From Pseudomonas brassicacearum (lineage in GTDB: Bacteria; Pseudomonadota; Gammaproteobacteria; Pseudomonadales; Pseudomonadaceae), in assembly GCF_003732265.1 (NCBI RefSeq), contig NZ_MOBK01000009.1, forward strand, positions 1-64,000: a DNA stretch of 64,000 nt, read 5' to 3'. Shown here piece after piece: positions 41,806 through 50,892 of the stretch; the stretch's first letter is position 1, and the number at the start of each line of letters is the position of its first letter. The position numbers and the translations under genes are program-made. Under the pieces are notes generated by a model. It was given only the letters and a program-made list of their open reading frames with translations. It was not told the origin of the DNA and did not search any database.

Positions 41806-42082
41806 AGAGCGGATCTACGAGGGCAACCGGGCCAAGGAGTGTCTCGAAAACGAGGCGTTCATCTGGGCATTTGAAGGTATTGAGCAGGAGTTGACCGAAG
41901 CATGGCGAACCTCTCCAGCAAGAGACGCGGAGGGCAGGGAGAAGATCTATCTGTCGCTCCAGTTGCTGACCAAGTTGAAAGCCACGATCACGCACAGCCT
42001 GGAGACGGGCAAGTTGGCGGATCTGGAGTTGCAGCACAAGAAAACACTCGCGGACCGCGCCAAAGAGATCTTGCGGTTCTGA
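41792..42082 (+). CDS. Small protein between portal and scaffold
   Basis: 96 aa from the ATG at 41792. Helical: 'CLENEAFIWAFEGIEQELTEAWRTSPARD' and 'LLTKLKATITHSLETGKLADLELQ'. Small helical proteins in this place are common in podovirus clusters; role unknown. Confidence 0.7.
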   Translation: MAALEERIYEGNRAKECLENEAFIWAFEGIEQELTEAWRTSPARDAEGREKIYLSLQLLTKLKATITHSLETGKLADLELQHKKTLADRAKEILRF

Positions 42083-42142
42083 AGGCCTACATGACAGGCC
42101 AGTCCGTAATCATTCGCAAATGAATCCCTCGAGGGACAATCA

Positions 42143-43147
42143 ATGAGCATGTTTATTCACCGCGCACTCGGCCATTTCCTCATGAACGAAGCCGGCGGCG
42201 ACAGTGGCGGCGGCGCGCTTGACGTCAATGGCGGCGCGATGGCGTTTGCTGCATTGCTTGACCCGCCAACCAAGGCAGATGGCGATGCTGACGCGAATGC
42301 AGACGCTGACGCCGATCAAGACCTGAACACTGATGTCGATGTCGATGCTGACGTCGATACGGATGTAGATGTAGACAGCGACACCGATGCGGAGCCCCAA
42401 ACCTTCACCGTCAAGATTGATGGCAAGGAGGTTCAGGTTCCCCTGAGCGAGCTGTTGAATGGCTACCAGCGTCAGTCTGACTACACCAAGAAGACGATGG
42501 AAGCCGCCGAGCAACGCAAGACCGCAGATGCCGTCGTCCAGCAGGCCCAGCAAGAGCGTCAGGAGTATCACTCCAAGCTCGAACGCATGGCTGCTCAGCT
42601 CGAAGGCGCCCTTGAACAACAAAGTCAAATCGACTGGCCCGCACTGCTTGAGTCAGATCCGATGGAGTACCTGAAACAGCAGCATCTCTATCAACAGAGA
42701 CAAGCGCTGTATCAGCAAAACATGCAGGAACGCCAACAACTCATCCAACAGCACCAGAACGAACAGGCACAAGCCAAACAAATCTCCCTGGCCAAGCAGC
42801 GTGAAAACCTCATCGCCAAGCTCCCGGACTGGAAAGACGAAGCCAAGGCCGCAGCCGAACAAACCGCTATCTCGAAGTTCCTGCAAGAGCAGGGGTTCGA
42901 GGCTGAGGACATTTCGTCCATTGCCGACCACCGCCACGTGCTCATAGCACGAGACGCGATGCGATATCGAGATCTCATGGCCAAAGCCAGTGTGCAAGCC
43001 AAGAAGGTCCAGGAAGCCCCGCAGCGGGTGGTCAAGCCAGGCGTGACAGTAAACGGTAACGCTGACGGTCGCACTACCGCTGCAAAGCGGCACGCGAAGT
43101 CAGGGACTGTTGAGTCTGCCGCCGAGGTCTTTCTCCAATTCCTTTAA
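42143..43147 (+). CDS. Scaffolding protein with Asp-repeat region
   Basis: 334 aa. Residues about 47-82 are a run of D-alternating repeats (DxD pattern with A, V, N, T). Then comes 'VKIDGKEVQVPLSELLNGYQRQSDYTKKTMEAAEQR', a motif seen in phage scaffolds, a long Gln-rich coiled coil, and a basic C-terminus. Position between portal and capsid agrees with scaffolding. Confidence 0.82.
   Translation: MSMFIHRALGHFLMNEAGGDSGGGALDVNGGAMAFAALLDPPTKADGDADANADADADQDLNTDVDVDADVDTDVDVDSDTDAEPQTFTVKIDGKEVQVPLSELLNGYQRQSDYTKKTMEAAEQRKTADAVVQQAQQERQEYHSKLERMAAQLEGALEQQSQIDWPALLESDPMEYLKQQHLYQQRQALYQQNMQERQQLIQQHQNEQAQAKQISLAKQRENLIAKLPDWKDEAKAAAEQTAISKFLQEQGFEAEDISSIADHRHVLIARDAMRYRDLMAKASVQAKKVQEAPQRVVKPGVTVNGNADGRTTAAKRHAKSGTVESAAEVFLQFL
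42283..42395 (+). repeat. Degenerate tandem GAY-GNN repeat encoding the Asp run
   Basis: Imperfect 6-bp repeats (GATGCN, GACGTN, GATGTA) in the scaffold gene encode the alternating Asp residues. Such a tract can change length by slippage in steps of two residues. Confidence 0.7.
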
Positions 43148-43162
43148 TTCCGGAGCTACATC

Positions 43163-44086
43163 ATGACTGCCCCTACTGGCACTTTCCTCACCACGGCTGC
43201 CATCGGTAACCGTGAAGACCTGACCGACACCATCTACCGCATCTCCCCGACTGCCACGCCGTTCATCTCGCTGGCAGCCAAGGGCACTGCGTCCAACACC
43301 CTGCATGAGTGGCAGACCCAGGATCTGGCGGCCGCTATCACCACCAACGCCCAGGCTGAAGGTGATGATGCGTCCGCTAAAACCGTAACGCCGACTGTTC
43401 GCCTGAACAACCGCACCCAGATCTCGACCAAGACCGTGATCGTGTCCGGCACCCAGCAAAGCATGGACACTGCCGGTCGCAAGAACGAAATGGCCTACCA
43501 AATGAGTTTGGCTGCGCTGGAACTGCGCCGCGACATGGAGAGCTCGGCCACTCAGCTGGACGTCACCGCTACTGCGCCGCGCCAATCCCGTGGTCTGGTC
43601 GGCTGGGTCGTGGACAACGTGCACCGCAACGCAGGCACCCTGGCTTCGTACACCGGCAACACCGGTCGCACCAAGGGCACCGCGATCGCCTTCACCGAGG
43701 CGCGCCTGAAAGACGTGCTGCAGAAGTGCTTCACGGCTGGCGGTGATCCGGATTCGATCCTGCTGCCCCCTGGCGCCAAGCAGACCTTCTCCACCTTCAC
43801 CGGTAACGCCACCCGTTTCGACAAGAGCGAAGACGCCAAGCTGTTCGCCTCGGTCGACGTGTACGTGTCGGACTTCGGCGAGCTGAAGGCGATCCCGTCG
43901 CGCTTCCAGGATGCGAACGACGTGTTCGTGCTCCAGGCTGACAAGTGGGCCATCTGCTACAAGCGCCCATTCGGTAGCGAAGACCTGGCGAAAACCGGCG
44001 ATGCCGACAAGAAAATGCTCGTTGTTGAGTGGACTGTGGAAGCCCGCGCGCCTAAGGCGAACGGTGCGATCTACGACGTTCTGTGA
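43163..44086 (+). CDS. Major capsid protein (DUF5309 type)
   Basis: 307 aa. 'DLTDTIYRISPTATPFISLAAKG', 'EWQTQDLA', 'RTQISTKTVIVSGTQQSMDTAGR' and 'ALELRRDMESSATQ' are characteristic of the DUF5309/SU10-type HK97-fold capsid. A terminator hairpin follows. Confidence 0.92.
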   Translation: MTAPTGTFLTTAAIGNREDLTDTIYRISPTATPFISLAAKGTASNTLHEWQTQDLAAAITTNAQAEGDDASAKTVTPTVRLNNRTQISTKTVIVSGTQQSMDTAGRKNEMAYQMSLAALELRRDMESSATQLDVTATAPRQSRGLVGWVVDNVHRNAGTLASYTGNTGRTKGTAIAFTEARLKDVLQKCFTAGGDPDSILLPPGAKQTFSTFTGNATRFDKSEDAKLFASVDVYVSDFGELKAIPSRFQDANDVFVLQADKWAICYKRPFGSEDLAKTGDADKKMLVVEWTVEARAPKANGAIYDVL

Positions 44087-44103
44087 TCCTGACGGCAATG
44101 ACC

Positions 44104-44133
44104 CAAGGGGAGCTTCGGCTCCCCTTTTCTTTG
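44104..44133 (+). terminator. Hairpin after the capsid gene
   Basis: AAGGGGAG pairs with CTCCCCTT around CTTCGG, followed by TTCTTT. It may be a partial terminator or an mRNA 3' stabiliser, raising capsid relative to downstream products. Confidence 0.75.
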
Positions 44134-44146
44134 AGGAGAATTTGAC

Positions 44147-44569
44147 ATGCCCATGATCAAACAGAATGCCGACAGTTCGCTCGGCGTCGAGGGTAAAGAC
44201 GGCGGCGACGGCGGGTTCATCCCGCTGACGCTGAACTACACCGCATCGATCGTCGACTGCACCATGTTCACTGCTGACCGTCCGTACACCGTCAAGGCCA
44301 TCCGTGGTCGTGTCGATGTGGCGGGGACTGGCGGTGCCTGCACTGCCGTCATTCGCAAGGTGGCCAGCGCTACGGCGATCACAGCCGGCACCGCGTTGCA
44401 TTCGGCCAGCTTCAACCTGGTCGGCACTGCCAACGCCCAACAAGCGTTGACGCTCTCTACCACGGCAAGCGACCTGTTGCTGGCTGCTGGTGACTCCATC
44501 TGCTTAGACCTTACCGGCACCGCAACGTCTGCCGTCGGCGCGATCAGCGTGTTTCTGAACCCGGCCTGA
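44147..44569 (+). CDS. Probable head decoration or minor head protein
   Basis: 140 aa, beta-rich, few charged residues ('YTVKAIRGRVDVAGTGGACTAVIRKVASATAITAG'). Directly after the capsid gene between two hairpins. A head-surface role is inferred from position and composition. Confidence 0.55.
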   Translation: MPMIKQNADSSLGVEGKDGGDGGFIPLTLNYTASIVDCTMFTADRPYTVKAIRGRVDVAGTGGACTAVIRKVASATAITAGTALHSASFNLVGTANAQQALTLSTTASDLLLAAGDSICLDLTGTATSAVGAISVFLNPA

Positions 44570-44571
44570 TC

Positions 44572-44599
44572 TAACGCCCTTCACGGGGCGTTTTTCTTT
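44572..44599 (+). terminator. Hairpin between two head genes
   Basis: AACGCCC pairs with GGGCGTT around a short loop, followed by TTTCTTT. Same type as the hairpin after the capsid gene. Confidence 0.7.
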
Positions 44600-44610
44600 G
44601 GAGTTCACCC

Positions 44611-44943
44611 ATGAGCAATACCTTCGAAAACGCCATTACGGTCACCGTAACGGGCGCCACCCTGACGACTTCTGTTGCATCAGCCAACGCAACGCTGCCG
44701 CTGGATTCAGCCGGCAACGTGGCGAAATACGTGCGGGTGTCGGCCAGTGCGTCGGCTTACGTGCGCCTCGGCAACGGCACGCCCGTAGCGATTGGGACTG
44801 ACCTGATGGTCGGCCCGGGCGACCCGGTCATTCTGGCCACCTGTGGCTACACCAAGATCGCGGCAATTTGGGTTGCTGCGGCCGGTAACGGTGTGTTCTC
44901 GGGCGCTGGCGTCGTGCAAGTCTCGGCATTGGAGAATATGTAA
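44611..44943 (+). CDS. Probable minor head protein
   Basis: 110 aa, beta-rich, small-residue composition ('ITVTVTGATLTTSVASANATLPL', 'YVRVSASASAYVRLGNGTPV'). Resembles the preceding gene in composition and may share its fold. Role unknown. Confidence 0.55.
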   Translation: MSNTFENAITVTVTGATLTTSVASANATLPLDSAGNVAKYVRVSASASAYVRLGNGTPVAIGTDLMVGPGDPVILATCGYTKIAAIWVAAAGNGVFSGAGVVQVSALENM

Positions 44944-45230
44944 TGCGCGACCTCGATACGAAGTTTCATTTCCACGATGGGAACATGACAGTCGAGCGCA
45001 CGCAGGACTGCACGCCTATCGCCGAACACACCAAGGCCCTGCACAACGCCGGGATGCATGGCGGGTCGGAAATGAAGCACGCGGCCAAAATCCCGTTCGT
45101 GATCATCGAGGACTACTGCAACAAGCACGAAATCACCTTCCACGAGTGCATGGCCAACAAAGAGCACATGCGCCGGATGCTCAATGACCCTGACCTATCC
45201 GTGTTTCGTATCTGGAAGGGCAAGGTATGA
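44943..45230 (+). CDS. Late phage protein of unknown function
   Basis: 95 aa. 'KFHFHDGNMTVERTQDCTPI' start; His- and Met-rich; 'NDPDLSVFRIWKGKV' end. Coupled to both neighbours. Such proteins recur between capsid and adaptor genes in podoviruses. Confidence 0.65.
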   Translation: MRDLDTKFHFHDGNMTVERTQDCTPIAEHTKALHNAGMHGGSEMKHAAKIPFVIIEDYCNKHEITFHECMANKEHMRRMLNDPDLSVFRIWKGKV

Positions 45231-45832
45231 GCATCACCAACTACTCGGAATTACAGGCGTCCGTGGCGTCATGGCTCAACCGTGGCGACCTGACGACCAG
45301 CGTGCCGGACTTCATCACCTTGGCCGAATGTCAGCTCAACATCGACCTGAAAGCGCGGGCGATGGATAGCAAGGTCACGCTGCCCACGGTGATTGGCACC
45401 AGTACCGTGGCGCTGCCTACCGACATGCTCGGGATGCGCCGTATTCAGGTGCTGGGCAGCTACAACCAGCCGCTGTCCTACCGATCCCCGGACGAGTTGA
45501 GCGCTGATTTCTCAGCCAACACCTCAGGCATGCCGGCCGTGTTCACTGTTGTCGGCTCGAACGTGGAACTGGCCCCGATCCCGGACGCCGTGTACTCGCT
45601 GGAGCTGACCTATCAGCAGAAGATTCCGGCTCTGACTGCGTCCAACACCACCAACTGGCTGCTGACCAGCTGGCCCAATGCTTACCTGTACGGCGCACTG
45701 CTGGCTGCCACCCCATTCATCATGAATGACGCCCGCCTGACGGTCTGGCAGGCGCTGTACAAGATCGCTGTGGACGGCATCAACGATGCTGACTGGTACA
45801 GCGGCTCCACCATGAAGGTGCGCGCCAGATGA
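45227..45832 (+). CDS. Head-tail adaptor protein (SU10 adaptor type)
   Basis: 201 aa. 'LQASVASWLNRGDLTTSVPDFITLAECQLNIDLKAR' and 'YQQKIPALTASNTTNWLLTSWPNAYLYGALLAA' are typical of the podovirus adaptor that docks under the portal. Overlaps the next gene by 4 nt. Confidence 0.85.
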   Translation: MSITNYSELQASVASWLNRGDLTTSVPDFITLAECQLNIDLKARAMDSKVTLPTVIGTSTVALPTDMLGMRRIQVLGSYNQPLSYRSPDELSADFSANTSGMPAVFTVVGSNVELAPIPDAVYSLELTYQQKIPALTASNTTNWLLTSWPNAYLYGALLAATPFIMNDARLTVWQALYKIAVDGINDADWYSGSTMKVRAR

Positions 45833-47274
45833 TCCCGCTGATCGGCTTTGCGCCTGATGCCGACGTGACCACGCCGGGGCTCATCACCAGTTGCTCGAAC
45901 CTGATCCCATACAAGAACGGCATGGAGGGTGCGCCTGAGCCTGCTACACCCGACTCGACGCCTGTGCTCGCAGCAGCCTGCATCGGCGCGGCCGTGGTGT
46001 CCAAGCTGGACGACACGCGCCGGATCATCGCCGGCACCACCACCAAACTCTATGAGTTGCTGGCCGGCGCATGGACTGATATCGGCCGAGCGGCAGCCTA
46101 CACAGGCGGCGTCGACACCCGATGGTCCATCACGCAGTTCGGCGATGCCACGTTGTGTGCGAACCGTGCTGACGTGATCCAGCGCTCTACCGGGGCTGCG
46201 TTTGCTGATGTGGCCACCGCGCCCAAGGCTGAAATCCTGTTCACGGTCGGCGCGTTCGTCATGGCGCTGAACGTCAATGATGGGGCAGAAAAACCGGATG
46301 GTTGGCAGTGCAGTGCGGCCTTCGACGATACATCGTGGACGCCAAGCATCGCGACCCAAGCCACGGCAGGGCGCTTGGTCGCTACGGCGGGCCGTCTCAC
46401 TGCCGGAATGCGCCTGGGTGAGTACGCCATCGCTTACAAGGCCAAATCGATCTACCTCGGCCAGTACGTTGGCGCCCCAACCGTGTGGAACTGGATTCAG
46501 GTGCCCGGCGGTGAAGCGGGCTGCGTCGGCAAAGAGGCGATCTGCGACCTTGGCGGCGCTCACTTCTTCGTTGGCGACGACAACATGTGGGTCTTCGACG
46601 GCACCCGGCCTGTGTCGGTGGCTGACGGGTACGTGCGCCAATACTTCTACGACAACTCGAACCCGGCCTACCGCTACCGGACAGTCTGCGTGTTCGATCG
46701 GCAGAAGAATCTGGTGTGGGTGTTCTACCCGTCGCTCGGCTCGACCACGCCTGATTCGGCGCTGGTTTACCACATCGTCGCCAAGAAGTGGGGCGTGGCC
46801 AATCGCAGTATCGAAGCGGCGCTCAACTACGTCACGAGCGGCGTGACCATTGATGGTCTATCCGCCATCTCCGCCACCATTGACGGCCTGTCGTCCTACT
46901 CGTTCGACTCGCAGTTCTGGCTGGCTGGCGGCAAGTCGATGTCGATCTTCAACACCTCGCACCAGTTGCAGTCAATGACCGGCACATCGGTGGCTAGTTC
47001 GATGACGACTGGGGAAGTAGGGGATGACTACGCCGTGACCTGCCTCGGTCCGATCAAGCTGCGTTACGCCCTGGCACCTACCTCGGCATCGGCGCAGACC
47101 TTCATTCAGATGAACTCCGGTACCGGCTTTACCGCTGGCGCTACCGGCGCCGTGCTCGATGGCAAGTTTGACCTGCGCCAGTCCGCACGCTGGCACAAGG
47201 CGACCTTCACCTTTGCTGGCCCGGTGCGCGTCACTCACATGGATGCCGATTCGGCGCCGGCAGGGGGCCGCTGA
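45829..47274 (+). CDS. Neck / packaged-DNA stabilisation protein, P22 gp10-like
   Basis: 481 aa of repeating beta-strand motifs suggestive of a propeller ('GTTTKLYELLAGAWTDIGRA', 'HFFVGDDNMWVFDGTRPVSV', 'NLVWVFYPSLGS...DSALVYHIVAKKWGV'). Follows the adaptor as in short-tailed phages; it probably closes the portal after packaging. Confidence 0.75.
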   Translation: MIPLIGFAPDADVTTPGLITSCSNLIPYKNGMEGAPEPATPDSTPVLAAACIGAAVVSKLDDTRRIIAGTTTKLYELLAGAWTDIGRAAAYTGGVDTRWSITQFGDATLCANRADVIQRSTGAAFADVATAPKAEILFTVGAFVMALNVNDGAEKPDGWQCSAAFDDTSWTPSIATQATAGRLVATAGRLTAGMRLGEYAIAYKAKSIYLGQYVGAPTVWNWIQVPGGEAGCVGKEAICDLGGAHFFVGDDNMWVFDGTRPVSVADGYVRQYFYDNSNPAYRYRTVCVFDRQKNLVWVFYPSLGSTTPDSALVYHIVAKKWGVANRSIEAALNYVTSGVTIDGLSAISATIDGLSSYSFDSQFWLAGGKSMSIFNTSHQLQSMTGTSVASSMTTGEVGDDYAVTCLGPIKLRYALAPTSASAQTFIQMNSGTGFTAGATGAVLDGKFDLRQSARWHKATFTFAGPVRVTHMDADSAPAGGR

Positions 47275-47276
47275 TC

Positions 47277-47570
47277 ATGAAAGCGAACACCACGCCACGC
47301 GTCGGCACGGACGACCCACTCTTGCAGCGCGAACTGCGCGAGCACGCCACGCAGATCAACCTGATCTCCGAGGGGCGGATCTCCGGCTTCTACACAGCGC
47401 TCGCAGCCGTTCCATCCAGCGGCACATGGCTGCAGGGCGACACCGTGAAGAACACCGCACCTGCTGAGCTCGGCACAGCGGGCTCCAAGTACTTCATCGA
47501 GGGCTGGACCTGTGTTGTCTCCGGCACGCCCGGCACATGGGTGCAGAAACGCTGCCTGACAGGTAACTGA
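47277..47570 (+). CDS. Small late virion-module protein
   Basis: 97 aa. 'PLLQRELREHATQINLISEGRIS' is a trimer-like helix, followed by a small beta domain ('GDTVKNTAPAELGTAGSKYFIEGWTCV'). The layout resembles a short fibre or head-fibre protein; role inferred. Confidence 0.6.
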   Translation: MKANTTPRVGTDDPLLQRELREHATQINLISEGRISGFYTALAAVPSSGTWLQGDTVKNTAPAELGTAGSKYFIEGWTCVVSGTPGTWVQKRCLTGN

Positions 47571-47980
47571 TGAACACACTCATCGTTGTGCCGACATCGC
47601 ATATCGACGTGGCCTGGAAGCAGGGCGCGCAGAACCTGGGGCTGGCCTGTGCCACCTCAGGCGGGGAGATCACTGGTGATCAGCTGAAAATGATGCTGAG
47701 TCGCGGTGAACGCACGCTGGTCCGCCTTGACCGAGACGAGGCCATCGCGGGCTGGGGCGTCGTCGGTGTCGAGCAGTTGCCGAACTTACGCGTCCTCTAC
47801 ATCTACGAGATGTACGCCCCGCACGGGCACTTTGAAGAATTCTTTGACGAACTGGAAAGCATGGCCAAGTCGCTCGGGTGTTCACGCCTGAGATGTGCAG
47901 CTGCGCCGGCTCAGGCCCGTCTTTACCGGATGCGTTGCGGCTTTACGCCGGTCTACCAAGTCTTGGAGGTTGAACTGTGA
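47570..47980 (+). CDS. GNAT-fold-like protein in the virion module
   Basis: 136 aa. 'VLYIYEMYAPHGHFEEFFDELESMAKSLGCSRLRCAAAPAQARLYRMRCGFTPVYQV' resembles an N-acetyltransferase (GNAT) C-terminal half. Related small proteins are seen between neck and ejection genes of podoviruses. Catalytic activity is not assured. Confidence 0.65.
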   Translation: MNTLIVVPTSHIDVAWKQGAQNLGLACATSGGEITGDQLKMMLSRGERTLVRLDRDEAIAGWGVVGVEQLPNLRVLYIYEMYAPHGHFEEFFDELESMAKSLGCSRLRCAAAPAQARLYRMRCGFTPVYQVLEVEL

Positions 47981-48948
47981 AAATAGATGCCTTGCACGAA
48001 CAGCTCAGCGCTGAGTTCGGCGGCCCTGCGATCGGCGCGCTGCCGGTGTTCCCTGGCGACAAGATTCGCCCGCACAAGGGCGGGGGTGGACAGACCAGTT
48101 CGACCACGCAGTCCATCCCGACCGAATTGAAACCGTTGGCCTCGGCCTACAGCGACAAGGCCATGGGCCTCGCCAGCACGCCGTATCAAGGCTATGGCGG
48201 TCAGCAAGTCGCCGGCATGAACGACTTCCAGAACTCGACCACTGCGCGCCTCGGGCAGATCTTCAACTACGGCGATCCGTCGATGAACGCCGCCCGCAGC
48301 ACCGTCACCAACTCGCTGAACTCCGGCAAGGCTGCCACTGACAACCCTTACGGATACGCGAGCAACGGCGGCACGAACCAATACGCCGGCTCCAACCCTT
48401 ACCTGCAGCAGAACATCGATGCGGCGCTGGGTGACATCACCCGCAACTACAACGATGCCGTCGCGCCCGGTCTGAGCACACAAATGGTCAGCTCCGGCTC
48501 GTTCGGCAATACCGGCAATCAGGCCGCAACCCAGAATTCGCTCAACGACCTGACCAAGAACCTCGGCAACACCGCATCCGGGATGCGCATGCAGGACTAC
48601 ACCGCGCAGCAGGGCCTGGCCGAAAATCAGATCAATCGCAACATGCAGAACAGCCAGTTTAACGCCGGGCTGGGTCAGGACTATGCGAGCCGCAACGACC
48701 AACTGCGCAGCCAGATGCTGGGCTTGGCTCCGGGTTACGAGAGCGAGGCCATGAACGTGGCCAACAATTTCGGCCAGCAGGCCAACATGTATCAGGACAA
48801 CTACCAGCAGCAGCTGGACGCCCTGTATCAGAACTGGACCGACCAACAGAACGACCCGTACAAGAAACTGGCCGCCATGTCGGGCGTGTTCGGCTCTGGT
48901 CTGGGCAATACCGCAACGACCAAGTCCTCGGGCGGGGGTGGTAAATGA
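47977..48948 (+). CDS. Probable DNA-ejection protein 1
   Basis: 323 aa. Asn/Gln/Gly-rich, low in hydrophobic segments, with a Gly-rich C-terminus 'TKSSGGGGK'. Place and composition fit the internal ejection proteins of short-tailed phages. Confidence 0.6.
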   Translation: MKIDALHEQLSAEFGGPAIGALPVFPGDKIRPHKGGGGQTSSTTQSIPTELKPLASAYSDKAMGLASTPYQGYGGQQVAGMNDFQNSTTARLGQIFNYGDPSMNAARSTVTNSLNSGKAATDNPYGYASNGGTNQYAGSNPYLQQNIDAALGDITRNYNDAVAPGLSTQMVSSGSFGNTGNQAATQNSLNDLTKNLGNTASGMRMQDYTAQQGLAENQINRNMQNSQFNAGLGQDYASRNDQLRSQMLGLAPGYESEAMNVANNFGQQANMYQDNYQQQLDALYQNWTDQQNDPYKKLAAMSGVFGSGLGNTATTKSSGGGGK

Positions 48949-49661
48949 GCTTTCTCGGCGATGTGGGCAGCTTTGAGCTGTTCAACCTGGGCGCGATGGG
49001 CAATCAGGTCAAGGATAACCCTGCTCGGCTGCTCTACGGCTCGGCTGACCCGTTCTCTACCGGCATGTGGAACAAGGTACTCGGCACCAACGACAAGCCT
49101 CTGGTAGACCAGTGGGGCGGCGCAGCACCGCAGCGCTATGGCGAGGCTCAGGACGCGGGGATCAATACCGGCCCGGGCCAGACCATGCACACCATCGCCA
49201 AGACTATCGCCTCGATTTACGCGGGCGGTGCGGCTGGTGGTTTGCTGGGTGGAGGTTCTGGCGCAGCGAGTGGTGCGGCAGGCAGTGCCGGGACAGCAGG
49301 CACTGCGGGCGCATCAACAGGCGGCGCAGGGTTCGGCCTCGGTCAACCGGCAGTGTCCGGAACCATGGGCAGCGCGGCCTACGCAGGTGGCAGTTCGTCC
49401 CCCGGCCTGCTCAGCTCGATGGGCAGCAGCCTGTCCAATTTCAACACAGCGGCCAAGCCCTACATGGACGCGGCCAGCTACGGGCAAAAGGCCTACGGTC
49501 TGCTCTCTCAAGGCCAGCAGCAACAACCCATGGGCGGCGCTCAAGCCATGCAGCAGGCCAACACCGGTCCGCAGACCCTTGCGCAGATCGCCCAAGGTCA
49601 GCCCAATCCATTGATCGCTCAGCGTCAGCAGTACGCTGCGCAACGTCGCGGGAGAGTCTGA
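48945..49661 (+). CDS. Probable DNA-ejection protein 2, Gly/Ala-rich
   Basis: 238 aa. A hydrophobic Gly/Ala-rich stretch (about residues 88-155), which could insert in membrane, and a Gln-rich C-terminal region. In P22-like phages such proteins enter the host envelope. Confidence 0.6.
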   Translation: MSFLGDVGSFELFNLGAMGNQVKDNPARLLYGSADPFSTGMWNKVLGTNDKPLVDQWGGAAPQRYGEAQDAGINTGPGQTMHTIAKTIASIYAGGAAGGLLGGGSGAASGAAGSAGTAGTAGASTGGAGFGLGQPAVSGTMGSAAYAGGSSSPGLLSSMGSSLSNFNTAAKPYMDAASYGQKAYGLLSQGQQQQPMGGAQAMQQANTGPQTLAQIAQGQPNPLIAQRQQYAAQRRGRV

Positions 49662-49662
49662 A

Positions 49663-50889
49663 ATGGCTGAAGGTCTTGGTGGGCTGTTAGATTTTGCTCA
49701 AACCCCGATGGGGATGGGGCTGTTGTCGGCGGCGTTCGGTGGGCTGGCCACGGCAGGGCGCGGAGGTCCGATCAACACGCTGGGCGCGGCCGGGCTGTCC
49801 GGTATCGCCGGCTATTCGGCTGCCGGTGCTAATGCGCTGAAACAGCAGAAGGCGGATATGCTCCGGCGCCAAGCTCAGACGATCCCGACTTTGTACGGTC
49901 AGGATGCTGACGGGAACGCTACTTTCGACTGGAAGTCCGCTGCTGCGCTCGGCGTTGACCCTGAAAACATCGCCAAATATGCGCAATTGCCGAACGCAGG
50001 GAAAAGCAAGGTGGCGCGCACAGTTGACGTGCCTGGCGAAGGCGGCAACAAGCAGACCATGCAGTACGACGAATACGGCCAACCCGTGGGTCAGGCCATC
50101 AATTCCTACGTCGCGCCGCAACTGGTCGACACAGGTGCCACCAAACAGTTTGCAGTGCCAACGGCTGGACAGAGCTTCAACGTGACCATGTCGCCGGCCG
50201 AACAGGCAGCCAATGCGCGTGGCTGGGCGAATGTCGGCGTGAAGCAGCAACAGAACGGCATCATGCAAGAGACCAATGCCATCAACAAACAAGGCCAGCG
50301 GACTCAGGTTGTGCAGGATGGCGCTGGCAACTTCATGTTGATCGACAAGGGGACGGGGGCAATCACGCCAGCTACGACGCAAGCGGGCGGGAAAATCCAA
50401 GGTGGCTCACTCGCGGAGTCCTTGGTGAAAAACCAGCAAAATGCGCAAAAGCTCAATCCCTTGATTGATCAGGCTTTGGCGATCCTGCCAAGCGCCACCG
50501 CTAGCGGCATTGGAGACTGGCGAGATACCGCGAATAGATTCATTGGGAAGACTACGCCTAGTGCGCAAGCTGCAGCCAAGCTCGCAGCAATCGGCGGCAA
50601 CATGCTGATGATGATGCCGCGCATGGAAGGGCCACAATCTGACCGGGACGTTGAAAACTACAAGCAGATGGTGGGCAAAGTTGGCGACCCGACTGTTCCG
50701 GCCGAGGAACGTGCAGCGGCGCTCAGCGCGCTCAAAGAGATCATTGGCAGATACAGCGGCCAGCCACAGCAACAGCCTGTTCAGCCTCCAGCGTCCGCGC
50801 CAATTGTAGCTGCGCCAGCAGCAGGGCCGTTCACCGACCCGAACAAAGAAGCCCGTTATCAAGAGTTCAAACGACGTCAGGGGCAATAG
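49663..50889 (+). CDS. Probable DNA-ejection protein 3
   Basis: 408 aa. N-terminal hydrophobic Gly-rich segment ('MGMGLLSAAFGGLATAG'), Gln-rich middle, a helical block around 250-360 and a Pro/Ala linker at the C-terminus. Starts 1 nt after the previous stop. Similar in layout to its neighbours. Confidence 0.6.
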   Translation: MAEGLGGLLDFAQTPMGMGLLSAAFGGLATAGRGGPINTLGAAGLSGIAGYSAAGANALKQQKADMLRRQAQTIPTLYGQDADGNATFDWKSAAALGVDPENIAKYAQLPNAGKSKVARTVDVPGEGGNKQTMQYDEYGQPVGQAINSYVAPQLVDTGATKQFAVPTAGQSFNVTMSPAEQAANARGWANVGVKQQQNGIMQETNAINKQGQRTQVVQDGAGNFMLIDKGTGAITPATTQAGGKIQGGSLAESLVKNQQNAQKLNPLIDQALAILPSATASGIGDWRDTANRFIGKTTPSAQAAAKLAAIGGNMLMMMPRMEGPQSDRDVENYKQMVGKVGDPTVPAEERAAALSALKEIIGRYSGQPQQQPVQPPASAPIVAAPAAGPFTDPNKEARYQEFKRRQGQ

Positions 50890-50892
50890 ACC

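Noticed and set aside
42283..42395. RTX-type calcium-binding repeat in the scaffold protein
   Set aside because: The repeat is DxD alternation without the Gly-rich nonapeptide pattern of RTX.
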